The notes: generated from the letters alone by a model not told the origin. A stretch of 64,000 nt of DNA from Mongoliimonas terrestris (GCF_001927285.1 NZ_MSIG01000002.1:124001-188000); one strand, 5' to 3'; positions 7,687-16,588 are shown, numbered from the stretch's first letter. Numbers and translations: made by a program.

Positions 7687-9644
7687 GCGGGGCGGGCGCG
7701 GCCCGGGGCGGGCGGCGGCTGAGGGACGTGGCTGCGGCCGCCGCTGTCGCCGCCCTCGCCGCCGGCCTTCTCACCGCCACACCCACCTGGCGGCTGGTGG
7801 ACGCCCGGCTCTACGACCTCGCCGTGACGCTCGTGCCGCCCACCCCGCCGGACGATCTGGTGATCGTCGCCATCGACGAACCGTCGTTTTCCGACGTCGG
7901 CATCCAGTGGCCCTGGCCGCGGTCGCTTCACGGCCAACTGGTGGAGGCGCTCCGGGCGGCGGGTGCCAAGGCCATCGGGCTCGACCTCATCTTCGCCGAA
8001 CCGTCTGCCGATCCGGCGGAGGACGACCGGCTCGCCGCGGCCCTCGGGCCCGACGTGGTGCTGGCGGCGGACGAGACGCTGATCGAGACGCCGCAGGCCT
8101 CCAGCGTGATCCGCACCGAGCCGCTGCCGGCCCTGACGGCGAACGGCGCCCGGGCGGGGCTCGCTTCCGTGCTCCTCGACGGCGACGGCGCCGTCCGCCG
8201 GATGCCGCCTTACGAGGACAGTTTCGCCCGCGTGCTCGCGACGGTCGGCGGCGAGACGGCGGGGCGGATCCCGCCGGGGGCGATGGTGCGGCCGTTCGGC
8301 CCCGCCCGGACCGTGCCGACCGTTTCCTACTATCAGGCGCTCGACCCGCAAAGCTTTCTGCCGCCCCGGTTTTTCGACGGCAAGGTGGTGCTGGTCGGGC
8401 TCAGCCTGCAGTCGGCCGCATCGGCCGAGGACGGCGGCGCGGACGCCTTCGCGTCCTCCTTCACCACCCTCACCAACCAGCTGACGCCCGGCGTGGAGGT
8501 GCAGGCGACGCTGTTCGATGCGCTGCGCTCGGGCCGGCTTGTGACGCCGCTGTCGCCGGCCGGCGTGTTCGCCCTCGTGCTGGCGGCGGCCGGGTTGGCG
8601 GGCGCGATGGTGCTTCGAAGCACGACCTGGCGGACGGTCCTCGCCGGCGCGCTGGTGCCGGTCGGCCTCGTAGGTGCCAGCGGCGTGCTCCTGACGGCCG
8701 GGTCCGTGTGGGTCTCGCCGGCCGCGCCTGCGATCGCCGCGCTTATGACCCTCGCCATCCAGGCAGCGCGCGATTTCGTGGCCGAGCGGCGCATGCGGCA
8801 GATGGTGACGCGGGCCTTCCAGCACTATCTGGCGCCGGACCTCGTCGACCGGCTCGCCCGCGACCCGGCCGCCCTGAAGCTCGGCGGGGAGCGGCGGACG
8901 CTCACCATCCTCTTCTGCGACGTGCGCGGCTTCACCTCCATCGCCGAGCGCATGAAGGACGATCCGGAGCGATTGACGAGCCTGATCAACCAGTTGCTCG
9001 ACCCGCTCTCGGCCGAGGTGCTGAAGCGCGGCGGCACCATCGACAAGTATATCGGCGACTGCGTGATGGCCTTCTGGAACGCCCCGCTTGACGATCCGGA
9101 CCACGCGGTCCATGCGGTGGAAGCCGCCCTTGCCATGGTGGAGGCCGCCGCCGCCTTCGATCGAAAGCTCTCCGGGGAGCGCGATCCCGGCGGTGCGCCG
9201 CTGCCCGCCATCGCGGTCGGCGTGGGCGTGAACACCGGCGACTGCGTGGTCGGCAACATGGGCTCCAGCGCCCGGTTCGATTATTCGGTTCTGGGGGATG
9301 CGGTGAACCTCGCCTCCCGGCTGGAGGGGGCGTCCAAGGACTATGGCGTGGCGATCGTCCTCGGGGCGGAGACCCGCGCGCGGGTGGAGGGGCGGTTCCC
9401 GCTCATCACCCTCGACCGGATCGCCGTGCGCGGACGGAGCGAGCGGGCGCCGGTCTCGACGCCGCTGCCGGCGGGGTCGAGCGCCGACGCGGAGACCCTG
9501 GCGCTGCACGAGGGGCTGGTGGCCGACCTCGTGGAGGACCGCCTGGCGGGCGACGATCCGCGCTTCGCCACCCTGGCGGAGCGGCTGCCGATGCTGGCCG
9601 GCTACTATCGCCGGATGGCTGAACGGATCGCCGCAAAGTCTTGA
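7683..9644 (+). CDS. CHASE2-domain adenylate cyclase (class III)
   Basis: A 653-residue membrane enzyme predicted to make cyclic AMP from ATP. A first membrane helix (about 15-40) leads to a periplasmic CHASE2 sensor (about 50-290; AIDEPSFSDVG and GLDLIFAEPS are typical). Three hydrophobic helices follow (about 300-365), then a class III cyclase domain from about 400. Metal-binding aspartates are Asp413 (FCDVRGFT) and Asp459 (YIGDCVMAF); Lys455 and Asp533 are the residues that usually specify adenine. The start is uncertain: a TTG at 7683 overlaps the upstream stop, and a GTG at 7728 is an alternative. The FecR partner just upstream may gate the CHASE2 sensor, and the downstream convergent antiporter carries a cyclic-nucleotide domain. 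Confidence 0.9.
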   Translation: MSGAGAARGGRRLRDVAAAAAVAALAAGLLTATPTWRLVDARLYDLAVTLVPPTPPDDLVIVAIDEPSFSDVGIQWPWPRSLHGQLVEALRAAGAKAIGLDLIFAEPSADPAEDDRLAAALGPDVVLAADETLIETPQASSVIRTEPLPALTANGARAGLASVLLDGDGAVRRMPPYEDSFARVLATVGGETAGRIPPGAMVRPFGPARTVPTVSYYQALDPQSFLPPRFFDGKVVLVGLSLQSAASAEDGGADAFASSFTTLTNQLTPGVEVQATLFDALRSGRLVTPLSPAGVFALVLAAAGLAGAMVLRSTTWRTVLAGALVPVGLVGASGVLLTAGSVWVSPAAPAIAALMTLAIQAARDFVAERRMRQMVTRAFQHYLAPDLVDRLARDPAALKLGGERRTLTILFCDVRGFTSIAERMKDDPERLTSLINQLLDPLSAEVLKRGGTIDKYIGDCVMAFWNAPLDDPDHAVHAVEAALAMVEAAAAFDRKLSGERDPGGAPLPAIAVGVGVNTGDCVVGNMGSSARFDYSVLGDAVNLASRLEGASKDYGVAIVLGAETRARVEGRFPLITLDRIAVRGRSERAPVSTPLPAGSSADAETLALHEGLVADLVEDRLAGDDPRFATLAERLPMLAGYYRRMAERIAAKS

Positions 9645-9648
9645 TCCT

Positions 9649-12165
9649 TCAAGATTTTTCGCATCCGGATGCGCCCGCGGCGGGTAGGATGTTCTGCCGT
9701 CGCCGGTCCTCGGAGATCTGGCGAACGTGGGCTTCCAGCGCCGGATGGCCGGCGAGGAAGCGGTCGAAGTCGCGGCGGGACAGGGCGAGGAGAGAACAGT
9801 AGCCGATGGCGGTGACGTCGCCGGAGCGCGGCAGGTGGGTGAGGAGCGCCATCTCGCCGACGACGTCGCCGCGGCCGAGGCGGATCAGCGCGCGGCCGGT
9901 GTCCACCTCCACCGCGCCGGACGAGATGAAATAGGCGACGTCTCCCCGTTCTCCCTTTGACATCAAGCGCTTGCCAGGAAGCGCCAGGACCGGCCGCAAG
10001 GCCCGGGCAACCTCCCGGCGCTGGCTTTCGGAGAAGGCGGCGAAGAGCGGCAGGCGGGCGACCAGGGTGTCGGTGTCGAGCCCGAGGTCGAGGCTGAGCT
10101 TGGCGTCCGCCTCCGCCCGCCGGACCGTGACGGCGCGGGAGAGGTCGCGGTGGACCTCCGCGTTGACGAGGCCGCTGCGGTGGAGGGCGTCGATCTCCTG
10201 GGCCTCCAGGGAGAGCCCGAAGCGGGCGAGGAAGCGGCGCTCCAGGGCGTCCGCATAGTCCGGATACTGGAGGCGAAGCGCTTCAAGGGCGCCAAGAACG
10301 GCGGTTTTCCGGGCTTTCAGCACCGCCCGGAGGGCCTCGCCGGTTTCCGCGCCGAACACCGGGACCACCTCCCGGTCGACGAAGGGGTCGAGGGCGTCGA
10401 GGATGATCCGGGTCATCAGGAGGAGTTCGAACCGGTCCTCCAGCCGCCTGGCGAGCCAGCGCTGGATCTTGAAGGTTGCATAGATCCGGTAGGCGAGATC
10501 GTCCCGCCAGGTGAAGGCGAGCGCCTTCAGGGCGGCGTCCCGATAGCCGTCGGCACCGCGCAGACGGGCGGCGTCGAGGAGGCTGCGCGCGCCGGAAAGC
10601 AGCCTGTCCACAAGGGCTTGGCTGACCGTGCCGGCGCCCGCGTGGTCGAGCGCGAGGTCCTGCTCGCGCCCGGCGGCGGCGACCAGCGAGAGGGCGAGCC
10701 GGTCGTCGACGGCAAGGAGCGAGGTCGCCTCGGCGGCGCCGCGGGCAGCCGTGCTGCGGGCCCGGTAGTCGGCGACGAGGGCCGCCGCCGGGGCCGCGGC
10801 GAACTGGTGACGCGCGGCGGTTTCGCCAATCACGTCAGCCACTTGGCCGTACGCGACGGCGACCGTCCGGTCGCGCAGCACCTGGTCGACGGGGGTCAGC
10901 CGGTCGAGGCCGAGGCCCCGCATGAGGGGGCGGAGGGTCAGCCCCTGGACGAGGAGGGTGAACAGGGTGAAGCCGGTGGCCAGCACCGCGACGAGGCGGG
11001 TGACCTCTGCCGGCATGGCGCTGTTCTCGGTGACGGCGAGCGCGAGCGCAAGGGTGGCGGCGCCGCGCAGGCCCCCCCAAAGGATCACAAGCCGGTAGGG
11101 GCGGGAGATTTCGGGGGACAACCTGTAGCGCGCAAGTAAGGGCAATGTAGCGAAAAGTATCGCCCACCGCGCTACAAGTGACGCTACAACGAGCACTGTC
11201 AGCAATACGAAGTCGCCCATGTCGACACCGCCGAGGAGTCGCGGGATCAAGATGGATGCAAGAAGAAAGATGAGGGTCGACGCCCAGTAGGCGAGCTGGT
11301 CCCAGATGTCCTTCAGGTAGCGCCAGGCGGCAGGGGTGGTGCGCGCCGGTCCGGCGCTCGCCAGCGTCAGCCCGGCGGCCACCACGGCGATGACGCCGGA
11401 GAGGTGGAAGATCTCCTCGGCCACCAGATAGGCAAGGTAGGGCAGCGCCAGGCTGAGGGAGACCTCCACCAGCCGGTTGTCGCCGATCGCCCCGATCAGG
11501 CCGGCGACCGCCCGGGCGGCGACGAAGCCGACGAGCGCGCCGCCGGCGGGGATGACCACGAAGTCGATCGCCACCAGGGTGCCGTCCATGCCGGGGGCGC
11601 CGGTGAGGAGGGCGGTGAAGACCACGAACATGGTGATGGCGGCGGCGTCGTTGAGAAGGCTCTCCCCCTCCACCAGCCGGACCAGCCGTTCCGGCGCGCC
11701 CACGTCCTTGAAGATGCCGATCACCGCCACCGGGTCGGTGGTCGCGACGATGCAGCCGAGGAGCAGGCAGGCGACCAGCGACACCCCCGCCAGCGGCCAG
11801 AGCGCGAAGCCGATCGCCAGGGTCGCCACCACCACGGCCATCACCGCCAGCATGAGCACCGGCACGATGTCGTCGGCGAGCTGCTGCATGTCCATGCCGA
11901 GAGCGGAATGGAAGAGCAGCGTCGGCAGGAAGACGGTGATGAAGACGTCGGACCCGATCGGCGGATCGGCGAAGAAGCGCGCAATCTCGCTGTCGCCCGG
12001 CAGCACACCGCCGTGGATGAGCACCGCCGACACCACGCCCACCCCGATCCCGACCGCCGCCAGGATGACGCTCGACGGCAACCGCAGCCACCCGGCCAGC
12101 GGCTCGGCCAACGCGATCACCACCAGGAGCCCCGCGAACACGAAGACCAGCGACGGAACGTCCAT
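9649..12165 (-). CDS. CPA1-type Na+(K+)/H+ antiporter with C-terminal cyclic-nucleotide-binding domain
   Basis: An 838-residue inner-membrane exchanger. About twelve hydrophobic helices occupy residues 1-410, including the conserved TDPVAVIGIFKDVG loop and ESLLNDAAAI, which carries the ion-binding aspartate of the NhaP/NHE family. A long helical cytoplasmic linker follows, then a cyclic-nucleotide-binding domain at about 715-830. Its phosphate-binding cassette includes GEMALL at about 770 and the arginine in PRSGDV. The gene converges on the adenylate cyclase with only four bases between the stops, so the cyclase product is an obvious candidate ligand. The stretch coding for about residues 310-360 (11110-11270) uses unusually AT-rich codons compared with the rest of the gene. 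Confidence 0.9.
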   Translation of the reverse strand: MDVPSLVFVFAGLLVVIALAEPLAGWLRLPSSVILAAVGIGVGVVSAVLIHGGVLPGDSEIARFFADPPIGSDVFITVFLPTLLFHSALGMDMQQLADDIVPVLMLAVMAVVVATLAIGFALWPLAGVSLVACLLLGCIVATTDPVAVIGIFKDVGAPERLVRLVEGESLLNDAAAITMFVVFTALLTGAPGMDGTLVAIDFVVIPAGGALVGFVAARAVAGLIGAIGDNRLVEVSLSLALPYLAYLVAEEIFHLSGVIAVVAAGLTLASAGPARTTPAAWRYLKDIWDQLAYWASTLIFLLASILIPRLLGGVDMGDFVLLTVLVVASLVARWAILFATLPLLARYRLSPEISRPYRLVILWGGLRGAATLALALAVTENSAMPAEVTRLVAVLATGFTLFTLLVQGLTLRPLMRGLGLDRLTPVDQVLRDRTVAVAYGQVADVIGETAARHQFAAAPAAALVADYRARSTAARGAAEATSLLAVDDRLALSLVAAAGREQDLALDHAGAGTVSQALVDRLLSGARSLLDAARLRGADGYRDAALKALAFTWRDDLAYRIYATFKIQRWLARRLEDRFELLLMTRIILDALDPFVDREVVPVFGAETGEALRAVLKARKTAVLGALEALRLQYPDYADALERRFLARFGLSLEAQEIDALHRSGLVNAEVHRDLSRAVTVRRAEADAKLSLDLGLDTDTLVARLPLFAAFSESQRREVARALRPVLALPGKRLMSKGERGDVAYFISSGAVEVDTGRALIRLGRGDVVGEMALLTHLPRSGDVTAIGYCSLLALSRRDFDRFLAGHPALEAHVRQISEDRRRQNILPAAGASGCEKS

Positions 12166-12215
12166 GCAATGCCCCCCGGCGGCGCCCGCGAGGTGGGGCG
12201 ATGGTGAGGGGAGTT

Positions 12216-12242
12216 TTTATATGATGGATGCAGGTGCGCCAA
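12216..12242 (-). promoter_or_regulatory. Possible promoter upstream of the antiporter gene
   Basis: On the minus strand, TTGGCG (12242-12237) and TATAAA (12221-12216) are separated by 15 bases, about 50 bases before the antiporter ATG. The spacer is short, so this is tentative. Confidence 0.3.
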
Positions 12243-12435
12243 TGGGTTGGCACGGAAGAGGGGGCGAGGAAAAGACAACCCGATCCAGCTCATCGGGCCA
12301 CCACCGGCCTTCGCAGTCACTGGCCTGCTGCAGCCTTCGGCTACGTCTCACTCTTTGCGGGGAAGGTTCAGATGGGAGCCGGCTCGCTTCCATGCTCATC
12401 CGGTGTCATCCAAAAGGTCGGCCTCCTTCCCCCCC

Positions 12436-13224
12436 TCACCTCCCGTCATCCGGCCTTACCTCCGCCTCGAACGGCCGCATCGTGAGGTCCGATAGCCATG
12501 GCGGCAGCAGGTTTCCCAGGAAGATGCCGGCGGCGAGGGGGAACGGGAAGGCGATGACGCGGTGGCCGGATTTGAGGCGGTGGTGGATGAGGGTGGCGGC
12601 TTTTTCGGCGGGGATTTCGAAGGGGCGGGCGCCGGCGTGGCGGGCGGACATGGGGGAGGTGACGAAGCCGGGGTAGATGAGGGTGACGCCGACGTGGTGG
12701 CGGGCGAGCCAGCCGCGGAGCGCGATGCCGTAGCCGCGGACGGCGGCCTTGGTGGCCGAGTAGGAGGGCATGTCCGGCAGGGCGCGGAGGCCGGCGAGGG
12801 AGGAGACGAGAGCGATGCGCCCGGCGCGGCGGGCGATCAAGCGCGGGAGCAGCGGCTCCACCGTGTGGAGCATGCCGGCGTAGTTGATCTCCATCAGCCG
12901 GCGGCTGACGCCGGGCGCCTCCGGGCCGTGGCCGGGGGTGAGGCCGGCGGAGACGCCGGCGTTGGCGATGACGAGGTCGACGGGGACGCGGGTGTCGAAG
13001 GATTCCAGGGCCTGGCGCATGGCGTCGGCGTCGCGGACGTCGACGCGGGCGGTCTCCACGGTGGCGCCCTTCGCGCGGCAGGCGGCGGCGACGGCCTCCA
13101 GGCGCGCTTCGTCGCGGGCAATGAGGAGGAGGGTGACGCCGGGGGCGGAAAGTTCGCGGGCGAGCGCCTCGCCGATGCCGCTGGAGGCGCCGGTGAGCAC
13201 CACGGAGGAGAAGCGGGTCTGCAT
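12436..13224 (-). CDS. Short-chain dehydrogenase/reductase (SDR family NAD(P)-dependent oxidoreductase)
   Basis: A 262-residue Rossmann-fold oxidoreductase. The nucleotide-binding motif TGASSGIGEALA lies near residue 11, NAG at about 95, and the catalytic Ser plus YSATK (Tyr-x-x-x-Lys) at about 145-165. The motif PGFVTSPM after the active site is typical of classical SDRs. The last 30 residues contain a hydrophobic segment (AAGIFLGNLLPPWL), suggesting membrane association. The ATG overlaps the stop of the upstream KpsS-like gene by one base, so it is co-translated with a capsule gene. The substrate could be a capsule sugar or lipid, but nothing in the sequence fixes this. Confidence 0.85.
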   Translation of the reverse strand: MQTRFSSVVLTGASSGIGEALARELSAPGVTLLLIARDEARLEAVAAACRAKGATVETARVDVRDADAMRQALESFDTRVPVDLVIANAGVSAGLTPGHGPEAPGVSRRLMEINYAGMLHTVEPLLPRLIARRAGRIALVSSLAGLRALPDMPSYSATKAAVRGYGIALRGWLARHHVGVTLIYPGFVTSPMSARHAGARPFEIPAEKAATLIHHRLKSGHRVIAFPFPLAAGIFLGNLLPPWLSDLTMRPFEAEVRPDDGR

Positions 13225-14534
13225 CAGGGCTTGTCCCTTTCGGCGAGCCATTCGTCGCGGCGGCGGAAGACCGGGTTGGACCGATCCTGCGGGGCGATGG
13301 GGGGGAGACGCGCGCCTTCCTCCAGGATGCGGGCGGCGACGTTGGCGGCGCCGATCGCCATGGCGCGCTCGGCCGTAAAGCCGCCGCGCACCTGGGTGGT
13401 GTGGGCGAGGACGCGGAGGAAGTCGCGCGCGAGATCCGGGTCGGGCGCCTCGGCCTCCCGCCAGAAGGCGGCGAGCGGGCCTTCGAAGGCGAGGCCGGGC
13501 ACGTCGTAGACGGCGTTGCCGAGGACGATCAGCGGCCGGCCCTCGCGGATGGCGTTGATGCCGACGGTGGAGTTGACCGTGACGACGCCCTCGGCGGCGC
13601 GGATCAGGGCGTCGAGGTCGCCGCCGTCGACCACGTGGACGCGGGCGGGGACACCGGCCGCGCGCGCCTCGCGGGCGATGCGGCGGCGCCAGCCGGCAAG
13701 GCCGTTGTCGAGCGGGTGGACCTTGAAGAGGAGGAGATGATCGGCCGGGGCGTTCTGGGCGAAGGAGCGGACGATCCAACGGACGGCGTCGTAGAGGTGC
13801 GGGAACGGGCTGTGGACGCGGATCTGGAAGTCGGTGGCAAGCTGGAGGGGGACGAGCCAGGTGGGCTGGTCGCGGGCCTTGAGGTCGGCGAGGACGCGCT
13901 CGAGGTGCCGGCGCTCGGCCCTGGCGCGGGCGAATTTCAGGAGCGTCGCGCCGTATTCCACCAGGGGGTGGTGGAGGGCGTGGTGGCGGTAGTGTGGATA
14001 GGCGAAGGGGTTGAGGACGACGCTGGAGAGGTTGGTGGCGACATCCCACACCGCATAGGTGAGGAAGCTTGCCGCGGCGAGCGGCTCGAAGGTCGGGTCC
14101 GGCAGGCCGGGGGCAAGGCGGCGGATGGTCTCCGGGTCGCGCGGCACGTGGGAGAAGGAGGACATGCCGTCCCGCTCCACGGTCAGCCAGTCGGGGCGGA
14201 AATAGCCGTGCTCGATGGCGTGGATGCGCACGCCGCGGCGCTGGGCCTCGGCGATGGCGAGGATCTGGTGCGGCCGGCAGTCGCCGAGGAGGGCGAGGTC
14301 GGTGACGGCGTGGTCGTCGAGGACGGCGGCGACGAAGGGGGCGAAGGCCTCCGGCCGGCCGGCGTAGGGGATGACGGTGGAGCCGGGCAGGCGCCAGCAG
14401 CGCTCGTCGCCGACGGAGAGGTTGATTCGCAGCACCCTGTGGCCGGCGGCCATCACCTCCGCGCCGACGCGCGCCATGAAGGGCGACGCCGGGCCTTGCA
14501 GGAAGAGGACGGTGCGGGAGGTGGGCGGGGCCAT
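13224..14534 (-). CDS. Capsule biosynthesis protein, KpsS-like (Kdo-transferase family), copy 1
   Basis: A 436-residue protein of the KpsS/LipB capsule family, whose members add beta-Kdo to the lipid anchor of group 2 capsules on the cytoplasmic face of the inner membrane. The N-terminal RTVLFLQGPASPF, a central HGYFRPDW, KVHPLDNG with His273, and the VNSTVG loop with Asn321 are the conserved family elements. I chose the ATG at 14534 because the family starts at this point; an in-frame start 57 codons further upstream would add a low-complexity Arg/Pro tail. It is paralogous to the divergent gene at 14787, with the two motifs spaced identically (48 residues apart). It overlaps the downstream SDR gene by one base. 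Confidence 0.85.
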   Translation of the reverse strand: MAPPTSRTVLFLQGPASPFMARVGAEVMAAGHRVLRINLSVGDERCWRLPGSTVIPYAGRPEAFAPFVAAVLDDHAVTDLALLGDCRPHQILAIAEAQRRGVRIHAIEHGYFRPDWLTVERDGMSSFSHVPRDPETIRRLAPGLPDPTFEPLAAASFLTYAVWDVATNLSSVVLNPFAYPHYRHHALHHPLVEYGATLLKFARARAERRHLERVLADLKARDQPTWLVPLQLATDFQIRVHSPFPHLYDAVRWIVRSFAQNAPADHLLLFKVHPLDNGLAGWRRRIAREARAAGVPARVHVVDGGDLDALIRAAEGVVTVNSTVGINAIREGRPLIVLGNAVYDVPGLAFEGPLAAFWREAEAPDPDLARDFLRVLAHTTQVRGGFTAERAMAIGAANVAARILEEGARLPPIAPQDRSNPVFRRRDEWLAERDKP

Positions 14535-14786
14535 CGGCGGACGGAGGGTTCCGGCGGGGATTGCGGGGCGGGCCGGGGTGGCGCGGATCCGGCGGCGCGC
14601 GCCGGGTGGCGGAGACGCCGCGCGGGAGCCGGATGGCGCGCCGGACCGGTGCGTCTGTGCGGCTTCGGGCCTATAGCCGATTTGGCCGGAAGGCGCCATT
14701 GACAACGCGCGGGGCGACTTCTACCGACAGGCACCGAAGCGCGGACCAGGGTGCGCCGACCGCCAGGCTTCAGGCCAGAGGATTGC

Positions 14787-16079
14787 ATGACCAGGGCTGA
14801 CGGCCTCCGCACAGTGCTCTTCCTGCAGGGACCGCCGACCCCCTTCTGGGCCGACCTCGCCGACGGGTTCGAAGCCGCCGGCCACCGCACCGTGCGGGTG
14901 AACCTCTGCATGGGCGACCGGGTGCTGTGGCGCCGCAAGGGCGCGCACGACTATCGGGGCCGCCTCGCCGCCTGGCCGGCCTGGCTGACCGCCCTCGTAG
15001 AGCGCGAGGGGGTGACGGACATCCTCTATTTCGCGGACCGGCATCCCTACCACGTGGCCGCAAAGGCGGTGGCCGAGCGGGTGGGCATCCGGGCCTATGC
15101 GATGGAGTTCGGGTATCTCAGGCCCGACTGGCTGACGCTGGAGCGCGGCGGCATGGGGGTCTACTCCCATTTTCCGAGCGACCCGGACACGATCCGCCGC
15201 TTCGGCGCCATCGTGCCGCCGGCCAAGACGGCGCAGCTCTACAGCCACGGCTTCAACGAGGAGGCCTGGTACGAGGTGACCTACAACCTCGCCTCGGAGT
15301 TCCTGCGGCCGCTCTATCCGTTCTACACCGCCGACAAATACTACCACCCCTTCGTGGACTACCTGACCTGGCTGAAGCGGCTGGCGACCTCGCGGGCGGC
15401 GATCCGGCGGGCGAACGCGGTGGTGGAGCGGCTGGAGAGGATGAAGACGCCCTATTTCCTGGTCGCCCTGCAATTGCAGATGGATTACCAGATCCGCGCC
15501 AACTCGCCCTACCCGCACCTCTCCCAGATGCTGGACGAGGTGATCGGCTCGTTCAAGGCGAAGGCGGCGGCGGGCGACCGGCTGGTGATCAAGACCCATC
15601 CGCTCGACAACGGCTACGAGAACTGGCCGAAGGTGGTGCGCCGGCTCGCCGCCGAGCACGGGGTGGCGGACCGGGTGATCCTGATCGAGGGCGGCAACCT
15701 TGGCGTGCTCCTCGCCCACGCCAAGGGCGTGATCGTGGTCAACTCCACCGTGGGGCTGCAGTCGCTCCGGCTCGGCCGGCCGACGAAGGTGCTGGGCATC
15801 GCGGTGTTCGACGTGGAGGGGCTGACCCACCAGGGCCCGCTCGACACGTTCTGGCGCACCCCGGCGCCGGTGGACATGGAGCTCTGCGAGGCGCTGGTGC
15901 GCCTGATGGCGGCGACCATCCAGGTGAAGGGCTCGTTCTACCAGAAGGCGGGGCGGGTGGCGGCGGTGGCCGAGGTGGTGCGCCGGGTGGCCGAGGACCG
16001 GGTCAACCAGCCCGGCGCCTACGTGGACGACCTGCCGCGGATGGACAAGGCGCGGGCGATGGGCGTGCCGATCCGGTAG
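14787..16079 (+). CDS. Capsule biosynthesis protein, KpsS-like (Kdo-transferase family), copy 2
   Basis: A 430-residue paralogue of the divergent KpsS-like protein. It shares RTVLFLQGPPTPF near the N-terminus, EFGYLRPDWLT, KTHPLDNG with His271, and VVNSTVGLQS with Asn319. These residues mark the capsule Kdo-transferase family acting on the lipid anchor. The ATG at 14787 removes a 12-residue non-conserved extension and aligns with copy 1. The two copies are separated by 253 bases and are clearly diverged, so they probably act on different acceptors or in successive steps rather than being a recent duplication. No kpsC, kpsM, kpsT, kpsE or kpsD homologue lies in the window, so the rest of the capsule locus must be elsewhere. 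Confidence 0.85.
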   Translation: MTRADGLRTVLFLQGPPTPFWADLADGFEAAGHRTVRVNLCMGDRVLWRRKGAHDYRGRLAAWPAWLTALVEREGVTDILYFADRHPYHVAAKAVAERVGIRAYAMEFGYLRPDWLTLERGGMGVYSHFPSDPDTIRRFGAIVPPAKTAQLYSHGFNEEAWYEVTYNLASEFLRPLYPFYTADKYYHPFVDYLTWLKRLATSRAAIRRANAVVERLERMKTPYFLVALQLQMDYQIRANSPYPHLSQMLDEVIGSFKAKAAAGDRLVIKTHPLDNGYENWPKVVRRLAAEHGVADRVILIEGGNLGVLLAHAKGVIVVNSTVGLQSLRLGRPTKVLGIAVFDVEGLTHQGPLDTFWRTPAPVDMELCEALVRLMAATIQVKGSFYQKAGRVAAVAEVVRRVAEDRVNQPGAYVDDLPRMDKARAMGVPIR

Positions 16080-16165
16080 GGGGTTGGGGGGCGCTCGTCT
16101 CGCGGTCTGCGGGACGCGGACCATCGACGCTTTCCTCGGCGCAAACCGGCGGACCCCCTTCTACC

Positions 16166-16194
16166 GTCATCCCGACGAAAGTCGGGATCCAGCC
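16166..16194 (+). repeat. Family A REP-like palindrome (GAAA-loop hairpin)
   Basis: The core ATCCCGAC-GAAA-GTCGGGAT forms an 8-bp stem closed by a GAAA tetraloop, flanked by GTC and CCAGCC. The same element recurs at about 36577 and 36854, and inverted in the array at 28991-29560. A related hairpin, CCCCGGC-TTTC-GCCGGGG, lies at 16245-16262. Confidence 0.85.
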
Positions 16195-16297
16195 GACAGC
16201 GGGCGCGTGCCGGGACGGTGCGGGTGATGGGAGGGACGGTTGGGCCCCGGCTTTCGCCGGGGTGACGACCTTGGGGACGGATGGCGGGAACGGGGCA

Positions 16298-16441
16298 ACC
16301 GCACCCTCGCCCGTCACCGCACCCTCGCCCGTCACCGCACCCTCGCCCGTCACCGCACCCTCGCCCGTCACCGCACCCTCGCCCGTCACCGCACCCTCGC
16401 CCGTCACCGCACCCTCGCCCGTCACCGCACCCTCGCCCGTC
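16298..16441 (+). repeat. 18-bp tandem repeat, eight perfect copies
   Basis: Eight head-to-tail copies of ACCGCACCCTCGCCCGTC. The last copy runs directly into a family B palindrome (CATGGTCCGG...). Because the unit is a multiple of three, all frames stay open across it, giving spurious ORFs with a repeated PSPVTA peptide. There are no unique spacers, so this is not a CRISPR array. It is a candidate variable-number locus. Confidence 0.95.
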
Positions 16442-16525
16442 ATGGTCCGGTTCATCCGGACAAGCGACGCTTGTTCCTGGGGCTGACGAATGCGTGGGTG
16501 GTCCGGATGAACCGGACCATGACGA
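16439..16525. repeat. Inverted pair of family B palindromic elements
   Basis: The forward element (16439-16462) and reverse element (16492-16525) have the core GTCCGG-TTCAT-CCGGAC and its complement. This pair has loop TTCAT, whereas other copies in the window have TTCAG. Each element can form a hairpin alone, and the pair can form a larger cruciform. Confidence 0.85.
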
Positions 16526-16588
16526 TCGTGGCGGCTCTCGTGCGCACGCCCCTCCCCCGACCATCCACTCCCCGACGCCCCCTCCCCG

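Larger units (their letters stand above)
16080..16588. other. 509-bp repeat-rich intergenic region between kpsS-like and cysNC genes
   Basis: This convergent intergenic region holds no credible gene. It contains a family A palindrome (16166-16194), a second palindrome (16245-16262), an 18-bp tandem repeat (16298-16441) and a pair of inverted family B elements (16439-16462 and 16492-16525). The hairpins may also act as terminators for the two converging genes. Confidence 0.85.

Noticed and set aside
3426..9644. Complete Pycsar anti-phage system
   Set aside because: The nearby cyclase has CHASE2 and the lysine/aspartate pair of ATP-specific enzymes, not a stand-alone pyrimidine cyclase. Only the effector-like protein fits, so a full Pycsar system is not supported.
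10835..12253. Alternative minus-strand frame inside the antiporter gene
   Set aside because: It is a frame-shifted shadow of the antiporter; only the antiporter frame gives membrane helices and a nucleotide-binding domain.
16298..16441. CRISPR array
   Set aside because: The 18-bp units are contiguous with no spacers, and no cas genes are nearby.
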